DNA of 36,151 nt, taken from NCBI GenBank assembly GCA_002290645.2, contig NMOS02000014.1, positions 1-36,151 on the forward strand. Direction: 5' to 3'. This DNA is from Candidatus Aquirickettsiella gammari. GTDB lineage: Bacteria; Pseudomonadota; Gammaproteobacteria; Diplorickettsiales; Diplorickettsiaceae. Below are positions 25,603 to 34,126 of this stretch, piece after piece (position 1 is the first letter of the stretch; each line of letters opens with the position of its first letter). The notes under the pieces were generated by a model. That model was given only the letters and a program-made list of their open reading frames with translations, did no database searches and was not told where the DNA came from. The position numbers and the translations under genes were made by a program.

Positions 25603-26940
25603 ATGCTTAGCCTTATGTTTACTCACGAAAAACTCCGATTTTTACTGGAAAAATATTCTGATTCCGTTAATTTTTGGATATCTTATAGCGGAGGTTTAGA
25701 CTCACAAGTCTTATTGCATGCGCTAAAGCACTTATTACCAGTAACGCGTTTACGTGCTATCCATATTAATCATAGTTGGCACGTTGATGCGATAAAATGG
25801 GCAGAGCGCTGTCAACATAGCTGTGAGCAATTAGGGATATACTGCGAAGTTATTACGGTTGATGCACGACCAAAAGCAGGGGAAAGTCCTGAGGCCTATG
25901 CGCGGCAGGCACGTTATAAGGCTATTGCAAAGCGAATTCCGGCAGGGGATTATTTATTAACAGCCCATCATCGTGATGATCAAGCAGAGACTTTATTACT
26001 ACAATTACTACGTGGCTCGGGCCTTAGAGGTTTAGCCAGTATGCCTTTTTGTCAGCCTTTTGCAAAAGCTTATCTTATGCGACCATTACTAAAATTTTCG
26101 CGTGCAGAGCTCTATGCCTATGCCAAAGAGCAGCAATTAATTTGGATAGAAGATAGTAGTAATATGGACTTACGTTTTAATCGTAATTTTATTCGTCATC
26201 AAGTACTGACACTTATCCAACAGCGCTGGCCTCAAGCCAACAAAACCTTAGCAAGAACCGCTGAAAATACATCAGAAGCACATTGCTTGCTTGAAGAAAT
26301 AGCTTACGAAGATTGGCGGGCGGTACAAGGACCAGTGTTTAATACCTTGATTATTTCTTGTTTACTGGGTTTGAGTGTAGCTCGCCGTCGTAATGTATTA
26401 CGATATTGGTTAAGCCGGTTAAATTTCCCTATCCCTAGCCAAAAACAATTACAACAAATTGAAGCTTTGTTAGTTAGTAAAGTGGATGCATCGCCTCAAG
26501 TTAATTGGGGCGGTGTCCAACTTCGTCGTTATCGTGATACTTTATATGCACTTACCCTAGAAAATGAGCAAACATTACTAAACTCTGCCATTCCATGGGT
26601 ATTAAATCAGACGCTCCTATTACCTAGGCTGGGTCTTTTGACTGCAAGTAAGATCTTAGGCCAAGGTCTTACTTGTTCGCTCATGGAAGAGCGACAGGTA
26701 CAGGTCAGTTTTCGACATGGAGGAGAACGATTCTATTCAAGTGATCGTTTAGGCTCTCATCCATTAAAAAAACTATTTCAAGAATGGGCGGTTCCTCCAT
26801 GGCAACGAAATAAAACCCCATTAATTTTTTATCAACAAGAATTAATTGCAGTTGCAGGGTATGGCGTACACGCAGATTTTGCCGCTAAACAAAATGAATT
26901 AGGACTTGTCATTAAGCTAGTTCCAATACAGCCTAATTAA
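25603..26940 (+). CDS. tilS: tRNA(Ile)-lysidine synthetase
   Basis: 445 residues, the E. coli-type long form. It joins lysine to C34 of the tRNA(Ile) CAU anticodon so AUA is read as isoleucine. The PP-loop SGGLDS is at 29-34; HINHSWHVDA, GESPEAYARQARYKAI and TAHHRDDQAETLLLQLLRGSGLRGL are the expected core. The C-terminal substrate-binding domains are present (VSFRHGGERF, LKKLFQEW, PPWQRNKTPLI). The start could be 25603 or the ATG at 25615; neither has a good ribosome-binding site. It closes the plus-strand accA group and is convergent with the htrA gene. Confidence 0.95.
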   Translation: MLSLMFTHEKLRFLLEKYSDSVNFWISYSGGLDSQVLLHALKHLLPVTRLRAIHINHSWHVDAIKWAERCQHSCEQLGIYCEVITVDARPKAGESPEAYARQARYKAIAKRIPAGDYLLTAHHRDDQAETLLLQLLRGSGLRGLASMPFCQPFAKAYLMRPLLKFSRAELYAYAKEQQLIWIEDSSNMDLRFNRNFIRHQVLTLIQQRWPQANKTLARTAENTSEAHCLLEEIAYEDWRAVQGPVFNTLIISCLLGLSVARRRNVLRYWLSRLNFPIPSQKQLQQIEALLVSKVDASPQVNWGGVQLRRYRDTLYALTLENEQTLLNSAIPWVLNQTLLLPRLGLLTASKILGQGLTCSLMEERQVQVSFRHGGERFYSSDRLGSHPLKKLFQEWAVPPWQRNKTPLIFYQQELIAVAGYGVHADFAAKQNELGLVIKLVPIQPN

Positions 26941-26964
26941 TAATTTTTTGTGCTGAGCTGTCTT

Positions 26965-28317
26965 TTATTTAATGACAAGAAAGCGGATACCGGCACGTGA
27001 TAATACGTTCACTAAAAGCTCTTGTTTGCTTTGTTTGGCAATTTTTTGGAGTTGATCAACACTACTTACCGTTGTTTGGTTAGCTGAAGTAATGACATCG
27101 CCAGGGCGTATACCGGCGTGCCAGGCCATACTATTTTCGTCTATATCGACGACTTCGACTCCTATGAGATGCCCTTGTCCGGTGACAGTCTGATTGAAGT
27201 CACGCAGCGCCAAACCATAAAGAAAAGGGTTATTATGTTCTGCTGTTTGTTTGTACTCCTTTGGATCGGTAAGATTTAATACGGTATTAATGGTTCTTCC
27301 TTTTCGTGACAACTTAACAGTAATTTTATCGCCTACCCTTAACATCCCGACAATATTCCTTACTTGCCCGGCATTTTGTATCGGTGTGCCGTTGATCGAT
27401 TCGATAATATCACCCGTTTGGATACCTGCTGTTGCCGCAGGTGAATAGTTAGGCACTTGCGAAACTAATGCGCCACCTGTATTGGCAGCGATGTGAAGTG
27501 CTGAATCTAAGGCTGGTGTTAAATCTTGTACTAAAACTCCAATTAAACCTCGACGTACAGAACCATGTTCCGCTAATTGTTTCATAACACCATGCGCCAT
27601 ATTAATGGGGATAGCAAAGCCAATTCCGACATTTCCTGCATTGGAACCAGGTGCGAGGATGGCAGTATTAATCCCCATTAACTGACCTCGTAAATTGATT
27701 AAGGCGCCGCCGGAATTACCTGGATTAATGGGCGCATCAGTCTGAATAAAATTTTCATAACCTTCTATTCCTAATCCGGTACGCTGTAACGCGCTGACGA
27801 TACCTGAAGTCACTGTTTGGTTGAGACCAAAAGGATTGCCAATTGCCGCTACAAAATCACCTACCTTTAAATTATCAGAATTACCTAGAGGGATAGCGGT
27901 TAAATGGTCAGGTGTAATCACCAGTAAAGCAATATCCGACGCCGGATCGGAGCCTTTAAGCATCGCTTTAAATACACGACCATCACTTAGCGTCACTGTA
28001 ATTGTTTTAGCGGCACGGATAACGTGTGCGTTGGTTAAAATATATCCGGCCTTAGCATCTATAATGACACCCGAGCCCATGCTTTCAAAATGACGTGGAT
28101 AAGGACGGCCTGGTAAAGGGGGGGGTAACTGATTAAGTGGGATATCACCTTGTACTGAGACATTAACTACTGCTGGCATGATAGGTTGTAACATCTGAGA
28201 GATGCTAGTATCGTTAATTTGATGAGCTACGCTAAAAGGCCAGCCGGCATAACTTAAGGAGCTAAAGCCTACTATGAGCAGGGAGCTTAGTAATATTTGG
28301 TATAATAGTTTCTTCAT
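26965..28317 (-). CDS. Periplasmic serine endoprotease, HtrA/DegP family
   Basis: 450 residues with a signal peptide (cleaved near SYA/GW), so periplasmic. The trypsin-like domain has the triad H98 (TNAHV), D128 (SDIALL) and S202 (GNSGGALIN). Two PDZ domains follow, about 258-345 (GLIGVLVQDL, GDIIESINGTPI) and 375-448 (GVEVVDIDENSMAWHAGIRPGDVITSANQ), which recognise misfolded C termini and set oligomer state. It degrades or holds damaged envelope proteins, including porins like those in this window. The Q-linker insert in loop LA that long DegP carries is short (about LPPPLPGRPYPRHF), closer to DegQ. I see no clear sigmaE promoter. It faces coq7 divergently. Confidence 0.93.
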   Translation of the reverse strand: MKKLLYQILLSSLLIVGFSSLSYAGWPFSVAHQINDTSISQMLQPIMPAVVNVSVQGDIPLNQLPPPLPGRPYPRHFESMGSGVIIDAKAGYILTNAHVIRAAKTITVTLSDGRVFKAMLKGSDPASDIALLVITPDHLTAIPLGNSDNLKVGDFVAAIGNPFGLNQTVTSGIVSALQRTGLGIEGYENFIQTDAPINPGNSGGALINLRGQLMGINTAILAPGSNAGNVGIGFAIPINMAHGVMKQLAEHGSVRRGLIGVLVQDLTPALDSALHIAANTGGALVSQVPNYSPAATAGIQTGDIIESINGTPIQNAGQVRNIVGMLRVGDKITVKLSRKGRTINTVLNLTDPKEYKQTAEHNNPFLYGLALRDFNQTVTGQGHLIGVEVVDIDENSMAWHAGIRPGDVITSANQTTVSSVDQLQKIAKQSKQELLVNVLSRAGIRFLVIK

Positions 28318-28409
28318 AGGTTTACGAGGTCAAATTAGTAGCTGCTAAGCTTAACGTATTTGTTAGTTTTGTTGCAATGTTAAGTATTATACACGTTAAA
28401 GGTTATTTA

Positions 28410-29048
28410 ATGCGCTATTATTCGCTCTGGGATCGATTAGTTTTACGACTCGATGGGGTTTTACAATCAATTCAACTGAATTCCTCATCGGGCCGCCCTA
28501 ATCCAGCTAAAAACTTATTGAGTGATACGACTTTAAACGAAAAAGAGCGTCAACATTCAGGTGCTTTAATGCGGATAAATCATGTCGGAGAGATTTGTGC
28601 CCAGGCCTTGTATGCAGGTCAAGCATTAACCGCGCGTTCACAGGATATAAAGCAAGAATTACAAAAAGCCGCTCAAGAAGAGGTTGACCATTTGAGTTGG
28701 TGTCAACAGCGAATTCAGGAGTTAGGGACACACACGAGTTATTTAAACCCTTTCTGGTATATAAGCGCATTATTGATAGGAGTTAGTGCGGGCTTATTCG
28801 GTGATAAAGTGAGCCTTGGTTTTTTGGCAGAAACAGAACATCAGGTAGCAAGGCATTTATATAATCATTTACAAAGCTTACCGCTAGTGGATAACAAAAG
28901 CCGTGCTATTGTTGAGCAAATGCGATTAGAGGAAATGGAGCACGCGCTAACAGCTGAGCAAGCGGGAGCTATTCCTCTCCCGTTGGTCATACAGTGGAGT
29001 ATGCAAGGCTTGGCAAAATTTATGTCTTTAGTGGCTTATCGAATTTGA
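28410..29048 (+). CDS. coq7: Demethoxyubiquinone hydroxylase
   Basis: About 212 residues from the ATG at 28410, which I prefer to 28377: family members begin with M-R-x-Y-S-x-x-D-R-L, which appears here as MRYYSLWDRLV, and AAAGG sits seven bases before it. Coq7 hydroxylates the ubiquinone ring with a carboxylate-bridged di-iron centre. The ligands are visible as HVGEICAQALY, EEVDHL, ETEHQVA and EEMEHA. A hydrophobic hairpin (about LIGVSAGLFGDKVSLGFL) dips into the membrane. Coq7 is oxygen-dependent, so aerobic respiration with ubiquinone is implied. It is divergent from the htrA gene. Confidence 0.93.
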   Translation: MRYYSLWDRLVLRLDGVLQSIQLNSSSGRPNPAKNLLSDTTLNEKERQHSGALMRINHVGEICAQALYAGQALTARSQDIKQELQKAAQEEVDHLSWCQQRIQELGTHTSYLNPFWYISALLIGVSAGLFGDKVSLGFLAETEHQVARHLYNHLQSLPLVDNKSRAIVEQMRLEEMEHALTAEQAGAIPLPLVIQWSMQGLAKFMSLVAYRI

Positions 29049-29092
29049 TATTTTAATAAATGAAACATTTATTAGACTATGGTGGGAAATAG

Positions 29093-30208
29093 GTGAATTC
29101 TTTGCGAACAATGCTGACTGTTTTACTTCAACTTTGTGTGATTAGGGCCTTAGTGATCCTTGCGCTAACAGCCTTACTCTGTTTTTTTATCCCTATTTTT
29201 TATCAAAAATGTAAGCGGCGATTAACGCGAAAATCAGGTGTTTTAAGTGTTGCGTTGCTAGAGGCTATTTATAAGCCGTTGTTTATTTTGGTTGTTTTAA
29301 TGGGCATTTTCTATGCGGTTGAATCGCTTTGTATCGCTTGGAAAGCAATAGATATTGAGCAGCTGTATTTAATTCGTGATTTATCATTTATAGCTTTATT
29401 GACCTGGTTTTTATGGCGTTTTGTTGCCTACTCTAAAGAAGGTTTTTTGTGCGCCGCCGAAAATAAAGTACAGAATAAATTGATTGATAAAACATTAATC
29501 CATGGATTGAGTCAAATCGCAAAATTATCCATCATCATTTTAGCGGCTTTATCCGTGTTTCAAATATTTGGTTTCAGTATTGTCGGAGTATTAGCTTTTG
29601 GCGGCATGGGTGGGGTTGTTATAGGGTTTGCCGCTAAAGATTTATTAGCTAATCTATTTGGAAGCTTAATGTTGTTTTTAGATAGACCTTTTGTAATAGG
29701 TGAGCAAATATCCTTGCCGGCACTTAAGGTGGAAGGTACCGTAGAAGAGATAGGTTGGCGCATGTGCCGAATTCGAACACCCGAGTGTCGTCCCGTATAT
29801 ATCCCTAATGCGCTATTTTCTAATTTAGTCGTAGAGAATCCTTCACGAATGAAATATCGGCGCTTTTATTGTCGAATTAGTTTACGTTATCAAGACATAA
29901 TGAAAGTTCCTGCTATTTTGGAAGAAATAAAATCTTTATTAAGAGAAAATTCCGCTATCGATAAAAGTCGATCTATTACGGTTAATCTTAATGAGTTAGC
30001 GAATACATCACTTAACCTAGTGGTTATCGCGTATACCAATACAGTTAACAGTAGCGACTTTTTAATGATACAACAAACACTATTTTTGCAGTTATTAGCC
30101 TGCATTCAGCGTCATGGCGCCGAATGGTCTTTTCCTAGCCATACTATTTATTTAAACAATTTAGAAGGAATAGAGTTACCCTTCTCTCAAGATAGGAACG
30201 AACCATAA
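29093..30208 (+). CDS. MscS-family mechanosensitive channel
   Basis: 371 residues with a GTG start, preceded by GGTGGGA; a later ATG (codon 7) is an alternative. Four or so N-terminal hydrophobic segments are followed by the MscS pore helix FGFSIVGVLAFGGMGGVVIGFAAKDL, shown here around FAAKDLLANL at about 180-190, where closely packed Gly/Ala residues line the channel. The cytoplasmic cage begins at FLDRPFVIGEQI and includes VEEIGWRMCRIRT. MscS channels open on hypo-osmotic shock and release solutes. It is longer than E. coli MscS (286), with extra N-terminal helices, like YbiO or YnaI-type relatives. It starts 44 bases after coq7. Confidence 0.9.
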   Translation: MNSLRTMLTVLLQLCVIRALVILALTALLCFFIPIFYQKCKRRLTRKSGVLSVALLEAIYKPLFILVVLMGIFYAVESLCIAWKAIDIEQLYLIRDLSFIALLTWFLWRFVAYSKEGFLCAAENKVQNKLIDKTLIHGLSQIAKLSIIILAALSVFQIFGFSIVGVLAFGGMGGVVIGFAAKDLLANLFGSLMLFLDRPFVIGEQISLPALKVEGTVEEIGWRMCRIRTPECRPVYIPNALFSNLVVENPSRMKYRRFYCRISLRYQDIMKVPAILEEIKSLLRENSAIDKSRSITVNLNELANTSLNLVVIAYTNTVNSSDFLMIQQTLFLQLLACIQRHGAEWSFPSHTIYLNNLEGIELPFSQDRNEP

Positions 30209-30233
30209 GATAAGTGGATTAAAAAATTCTAAT

Positions 30234-31103
30234 ATGAAATTAAAGCTTAGTGTGATTGGTTGTGGTCGATTAGGGAAGACTTTAGCATTTTTATTAGCAA
30301 AGACAGGGCTTGTTTGTGTTCAAGAGGTAGTTAATTTAAATAGAGCGAGCGCTGAAGAAGCCGTTGCTTTTATAGGTCAAGGTAGGACTTGCGCTTCGAT
30401 CAAACAACTTAAATCTGCCGATGTTTATTTAATTGCCACCCCCGATGATAGTATTGAGCCTGTGGCGCAACAATTAGCCAAGCAGAGTTTGCTTTCTAAA
30501 GCTAACGTGGTTTTTCATTGTAGTGGATTGTTAAGCTCTGAATGTTTAAATTCTTTAGCGCAGTTGGGTTGCTATACGGCCAGTATACATCCTCTTTTTA
30601 GCTTTTCTAAACCCATGGTTGATGTTGAAGTCTTTAAAGGGACTTATTGTGCGTTTGAAGGCAGTAAACTTGCCTTAGAGAAATTGTTGCCGCTTTTTAG
30701 GGCGATAGATAGCCAGCTATTTTTAATCGAAAAAAACGATAAAGCACTCTACCATGCGGCCAGTGTGTTCGCGTCTAACTACCTGGTCACTTTGGCATCG
30801 ATGGCTGAAGTCTGTTATAAAAAAGCAGGCTTAAGCAGTAAGCTAGCTAAAATACTCACCCGAGCACTGATGGCGCAAACCTTTAGTAAGATTCAATGCT
30901 TAGACGAATCTAGTGCAGCGCTGACAGGGCCTCTGCAGCGAGGAGACAAAAACACGCTAAACAAACATCTTCAAGCACTAAAGCCTTTTTCTGACTTGGC
31001 ATGTGTTTATAAAAACTTAGCTAGAGCCACATTACCACTAACACAACATAATGAACGTCTAAAAGAAACATTAGCGCCGCTTTTCACAGGAGAGGCCATT
31101 TAA
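30234..31103 (+). CDS. panG: DUF2520 Rossmann oxidoreductase, candidate ketopantoate reductase PanG
   Basis: 289 residues. A Rossmann motif opens the chain ([16 protein letters not shown]), with [11 protein letters not shown] ending the nucleotide-binding half. The family's DUF2520 signatures follow: [39 protein letters not shown] and [18 protein letters not shown]. Francisella panG, a reported ketopantoate reductase with a Coxiella homologue, I recall to be of this kind; I hold the equation with moderate confidence. If right, it supplies the step between the panB and panC products encoded 18 kb away. The last codons overlap the rpsT stop in a shared TTAA. An alternative is another NADP-dependent oxidoreductase. 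Confidence 0.75.
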   Translation: MKLKLSVIGCGRLGKTLAFLLAKTGLVCVQEVVNLNRASAEEAVAFIGQGRTCASIKQLKSADVYLIATPDDSIEPVAQQLAKQSLLSKANVVFHCSGLLSSECLNSLAQLGCYTASIHPLFSFSKPMVDVEVFKGTYCAFEGSKLALEKLLPLFRAIDSQLFLIEKNDKALYHAASVFASNYLVTLASMAEVCYKKAGLSSKLAKILTRALMAQTFSKIQCLDESSAALTGPLQRGDKNTLNKHLQALKPFSDLACVYKNLARATLPLTQHNERLKETLAPLFTGEAI

Positions 31104-31384
31104 GCGGCGGCGGTTTCTGGATTAGTTAGTTTGCGAATTCTGATTAATAAACGGCTTTTGTGCCTAGCCGCTTTATTTTTGTGGATAAAGCCTTTGTTAG
31201 CCATGCGGTCAATAATAGGTAAAGCCACTTGATAAGCCGTATCCGCTTCAGTTGCCTTCCCGGCCTCAATAGCGACAATAACCCGCTTAATATAGGTACG
31301 CATCATAGAGCGATAGCTGGTATTATGCTGGCGACGTTTTTCCGCTTGTCTCACGCGTTTTTTTGCTTGTTTTGTATTGGCCAA
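31100..31384 (-). CDS. rpsT: 30S ribosomal protein S20
   Basis: About 94 residues. It binds 16S rRNA in the body of the 30S subunit. The family opening A-N-x-K-x-A-K-K-R appears as [15 protein letters not shown], so the start is the TTG at 31384, exactly as in E. coli, where rpsT also starts with UUG, used for autoregulation. GGGAGA lies seven bases before it; a further-upstream TTG at 31399 lies inside that site and is false. [15 protein letters not shown] and [13 protein letters not shown] complete the protein. It meets panG stop to stop with four bases of overlap. Confidence 0.95.
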   Translation of the reverse strand: MANTKQAKKRVRQAEKRRQHNTSYRSMMRTYIKRVIVAIEAGKATEADTAYQVALPIIDRMANKGFIHKNKAARHKSRLLIRIRKLTNPETAAA

Positions 31385-31432
31385 TGGACAATCTCCCAAA
31401 TTAAAGAAAACGGACTTACATTCAAGGCGCTA

Positions 31433-31461
31433 ATCATGCCTTTATAGCAGATAGTTGTCAA
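31433..31461 (-). promoter_or_regulatory. rpsT: Probable rpsT promoter
   Basis: On the minus strand, a perfect TTGACA (-35) at 31461-31456 is followed after 17 bases by CATGAT (-10, four of six) at 31438-31433. A start near 31426 would leave a leader of about 40 bases before the TTG codon. The -35 lies just beyond the mrdA stop, making rpsT independent of mrdA. Confidence 0.55.
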
Positions 31462-31485
31462 TCCGAGCGAGGAGGATCTAATTTT

Positions 31486-33780
31486 TTATTCCTCGAACGG
31501 AGTATTGCCTCTATCTGTTTCATTGCCTGTTTTCTTCTCTTTGTTGTCGCCAGGCACTATCGTATTAGAAGCGCTTGGGGTTTTATCAGATTCATCCAAC
31601 TGTTTATTCGAGGTTTTTTCAGGTTTGGTTGAAGTTGCGTTGTCATTGTCTCTTATTTCATTGATGTCTTCATCCTCCTCTTCATCTTGGTCAGGTGTTA
31701 CTGTGCTAGAAGGACTTGGATTTTTATTAGATTTATTGAATTGTTTATCGGGAGTTTTTTCAGGCCTAGTTAAAGGGGTGTTGTCGCTATCTTCTACTTC
31801 GTTGATGTCTTCCTCATCTTCTTCATCGTCTTTATTCGGTGTTATCGTACTAGAAGTGCTTGGATTTTTATCAGATTCATTCAATTGTTTATCTGGGGCT
31901 TTTGGGGGAATAATAGCGGGGGGTGCATTTTGAATAGTTGGGATGGGTGAGGGAGGTATTAGGTAATAATCGAGAAGTTTTCGTGCAATTTGAGGGGAAG
32001 GAGTAGTGCTGTTTTGTATGACGATAGCAAGCGCTATTCTAGGGTTTTTAACAGGAGCAAAAGCGATAAATAACGAATTATCACGCAGTTTGGCAGAAAC
32101 AGTCTTCCTGTTATAGCGCTCATTATTTTTTAAACTATATACCTGCGCTGTGCCTGTTTTCCCGGCCAAGGTATAAGGGACCCCTGGAAAGAAACGTTCT
32201 GCGGTTCCTCCTGGCGCATTGACAACGTGTTGCATGGCGGTACGGATGAAACTCAAAATAGTTTGAGGGAGGTTAATTGGTTCTAAATGCTGTGGTTTGG
32301 TAAAAATGACGCTTCCATCACTTGAACGAAAGCTCAATACGACGTGTGGTTTCCAGCGTTCTCCCCATTCTGCTAGAGCGCTTGCTGCGAATGCTAATTG
32401 TATCGGGGTTATTAGTAGAAATCCTTGGCCAATACCACAATTTAAAGTGTCTCCTGCATACCAGGGTGCACCATAGGATTTTTCCTTCCATTGAGGGTTA
32501 GGTAAAACCCCGCCACCTTCATCTGGAAGGTCGATATCGGTAGGAGTGCCAAAACCAAATCGTTTCAGACTGGTATAAATTCGATTAATCCCCATGCGTA
32601 GGCTTAGGTTATAAAAATAAATATCAGAAGAAACAGTTAATGCTTTAAGTAGATTAACTTCGCCGTAGGCGTGACGACGAAAATTGTGATAAATCCGTCC
32701 TCTGCCATTGATTTGAAACTCACCCGTATCATGAATGGTATAGTCAAGGGTAACCACATTTTCTAGCAGGGCCCCGGTACTGATAAAAGGCTTAATGCTA
32801 GAGCCCGGATGATAGGCGCCACGTAAGGCCCGATTATATAGAGGATCACCGGGTTCGGTTTGCAATTGCGTATAATCGCGTTGTCGGATTCCGCTCACAA
32901 AGAGATTTGGATCGAAACTAGGATTACTAACTAAGGCTAAAACCTCCCCGTTACGTGGGTCCAGGGCTACAATAGCGCCTTTTTGTTGACCTAAAGCCTG
33001 TTGCGCTAACTTTTGCAGGCCACTATCTATGGTTAAAGTGAGGCTTTTCCCGGCGATAGGTCGAGTTTGTTTTAGTATGCGTACAATTTGGCCGTGGACA
33101 TTTGTTTCAACCTGTTGATAACCTACGGTGCCATGAAGTTGCATTTCATAATATTTTTCAACCCCCGTTTTGCCGATAAAATTGCTGGCACTGTAGTTAA
33201 CAGGATCGATGCTTTGTAACTCCTTTTCATTAATTCGGCTCATATAGCCCACTATGGCCGCAAAAGGGGCGCCTTGTGGGTAATGGCGGATCATTTGAGC
33301 TTGTATAGCGACGCCAGGAAAACGATAACGTTCTATCGAAAATGCAGCCACTTCTTGCTCATTTAATTTTAAACGTAAGGGGATAGGCTCAAAACGATGG
33401 TGTAAATGTCGCTGATGCTCAAATTGTTTTAAATCTTCTGCATCAATCTTAATAAGCTGGGTTAATCTTGTGATGGTCTCATGAATATTACTGACTAAAT
33501 CAGGCGTAATGACTAGATTAAAGATAGGTTTATTTTCGGCCAATAGTACACCGTTTCTATCATAGATTAATCCACGATTTGCTTCTATGGGGACAAGGCT
33601 AAGCTGATTTTGACGCGCTAAGGTCGTATAAAGTTTATGCTGGAAGACTTGTAAGTAAATCAATCGGCCAAGTAAAGTGATAGTTAAAATTGATATGCCA
33701 ATCAGGATGGCGATGGTTCGACGTTTAAATAATTTATACTCTTGGCGAGTATTCTTAAATGTATTAATTGATTTCAGCAT
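31486..33780 (-). CDS. mrdA: Penicillin-binding protein 2 with acidic repeat tail
   Basis: 764 residues against about 630 in E. coli. PBP2 is the transpeptidase of the elongation (Rod) complex. A single N-terminal membrane helix (about 23-46) anchors it; the pedestal domain and GLIYDRNG follow. Catalytic motifs are S327-S328-I-K330 in HPGSSIKP, S384-S385-D386, and K541-T-G in AGKTGTAQ, all intact. The transpeptidase domain ends near 606. The last 155 residues are a proline-rich stretch, then about three repeats of roughly 47 residues rich in Asp, Glu, Asn, Ser and Pro. That tail should lie in the periplasm. rodA (mrdB) is not adjacent, unusual for this gene. Confidence 0.93.
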   Translation of the reverse strand: MLKSINTFKNTRQEYKLFKRRTIAILIGISILTITLLGRLIYLQVFQHKLYTTLARQNQLSLVPIEANRGLIYDRNGVLLAENKPIFNLVITPDLVSNIHETITRLTQLIKIDAEDLKQFEHQRHLHHRFEPIPLRLKLNEQEVAAFSIERYRFPGVAIQAQMIRHYPQGAPFAAIVGYMSRINEKELQSIDPVNYSASNFIGKTGVEKYYEMQLHGTVGYQQVETNVHGQIVRILKQTRPIAGKSLTLTIDSGLQKLAQQALGQQKGAIVALDPRNGEVLALVSNPSFDPNLFVSGIRQRDYTQLQTEPGDPLYNRALRGAYHPGSSIKPFISTGALLENVVTLDYTIHDTGEFQINGRGRIYHNFRRHAYGEVNLLKALTVSSDIYFYNLSLRMGINRIYTSLKRFGFGTPTDIDLPDEGGGVLPNPQWKEKSYGAPWYAGDTLNCGIGQGFLLITPIQLAFAASALAEWGERWKPHVVLSFRSSDGSVIFTKPQHLEPINLPQTILSFIRTAMQHVVNAPGGTAERFFPGVPYTLAGKTGTAQVYSLKNNERYNRKTVSAKLRDNSLFIAFAPVKNPRIALAIVIQNSTTPSPQIARKLLDYYLIPPSPIPTIQNAPPAIIPPKAPDKQLNESDKNPSTSSTITPNKDDEEDEEDINEVEDSDNTPLTRPEKTPDKQFNKSNKNPSPSSTVTPDQDEEEDEDINEIRDNDNATSTKPEKTSNKQLDESDKTPSASNTIVPGDNKEKKTGNETDRGNTPFEE
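31489..31893 (-). repeat. Tandem repeats encoding the PBP2 acidic tail
   Basis: Three imperfect units lie in frame: residues 630-677 (31750-31893), 678-724 (31609-31749) and a degenerate third, 725-764 (31489-31608). Each opens D/N-K-Q-x-x-x-S-x-K and has S-S/N-T-x-x-P, then an acidic run (EEDEED in unit 1, EEEDED in unit 2, replaced by KEKK in unit 3), then R/K-P-E-K-T. They are clear at both DNA and protein level. Confidence 0.85.
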
Positions 33781-34126
33781 AAAATTTGGGTGTTTTTCCC
33801 CGTTTCAGCGTTAAACGCGATGTAGTTCCTAGTCCATTTAAGCTAGCTAAATCGTAGTCCTGTAGTTGACAGACGGCTTATAAGGTTCGAAATAATTCGC
33901 TTTTATATCAACTAGTACTAGGTTTCAAATTGGGTCTGTAGTATTATTTTAGCGATAGATTTTGCATAAAATTACACTTTTGTAAGACTTTATGTAGAGG
34001 GGCGTTTTTTTTAGTCTAATTGGCTTACATGAGCCGAAGGCGCAGATTTCAAAGTGAATTTTGTCAAAAAATTTAATTGTCTTGAGTATATAAAAAACTA
34101 AAGGTTTACGACAGCCTAATTTCAAT
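33781..34126. other. Divergent promoter region between mrdA and hemL
   Basis: A 346-base, AT-rich gap between divergent genes with no ORF I trust. It holds a 10-base perfect palindrome CTAGTACTAG (33912-33921) and a TATATAAA at 34087-34094 about 35 bases before hemL, which could serve as a -10 region, though no good -35 is visible. No RNA gene is evident. hemL itself lacks a clear ribosome-binding site. Confidence 0.4.

Noticed and set aside
31486-31496. CGAGGA / TCCTCG pairing around the mrdA stop (31468-31495)
   Set aside because: Six-base stem with a 16-base loop and no T tract; it overlaps coding sequence and the rpsT promoter area, so I do not call a terminator.
31505-31933. Long plus-strand ORF (142 codons) opposite the mrdA tail
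   Set aside because: It is the antisense of the acidic repeat region; its Ser/Leu/Val runs are the reverse reading of Asp/Glu/Asn/Lys codons and it has no ribosome-binding site.
33911-33926. TAGTACTAGGTT shared between the mrdA-hemL gap and the rpoZ upstream region (minus strand near 15737-15748)
   Set aside because: A 12-base match occurring twice is expected by chance in a window of this size read on both strands.
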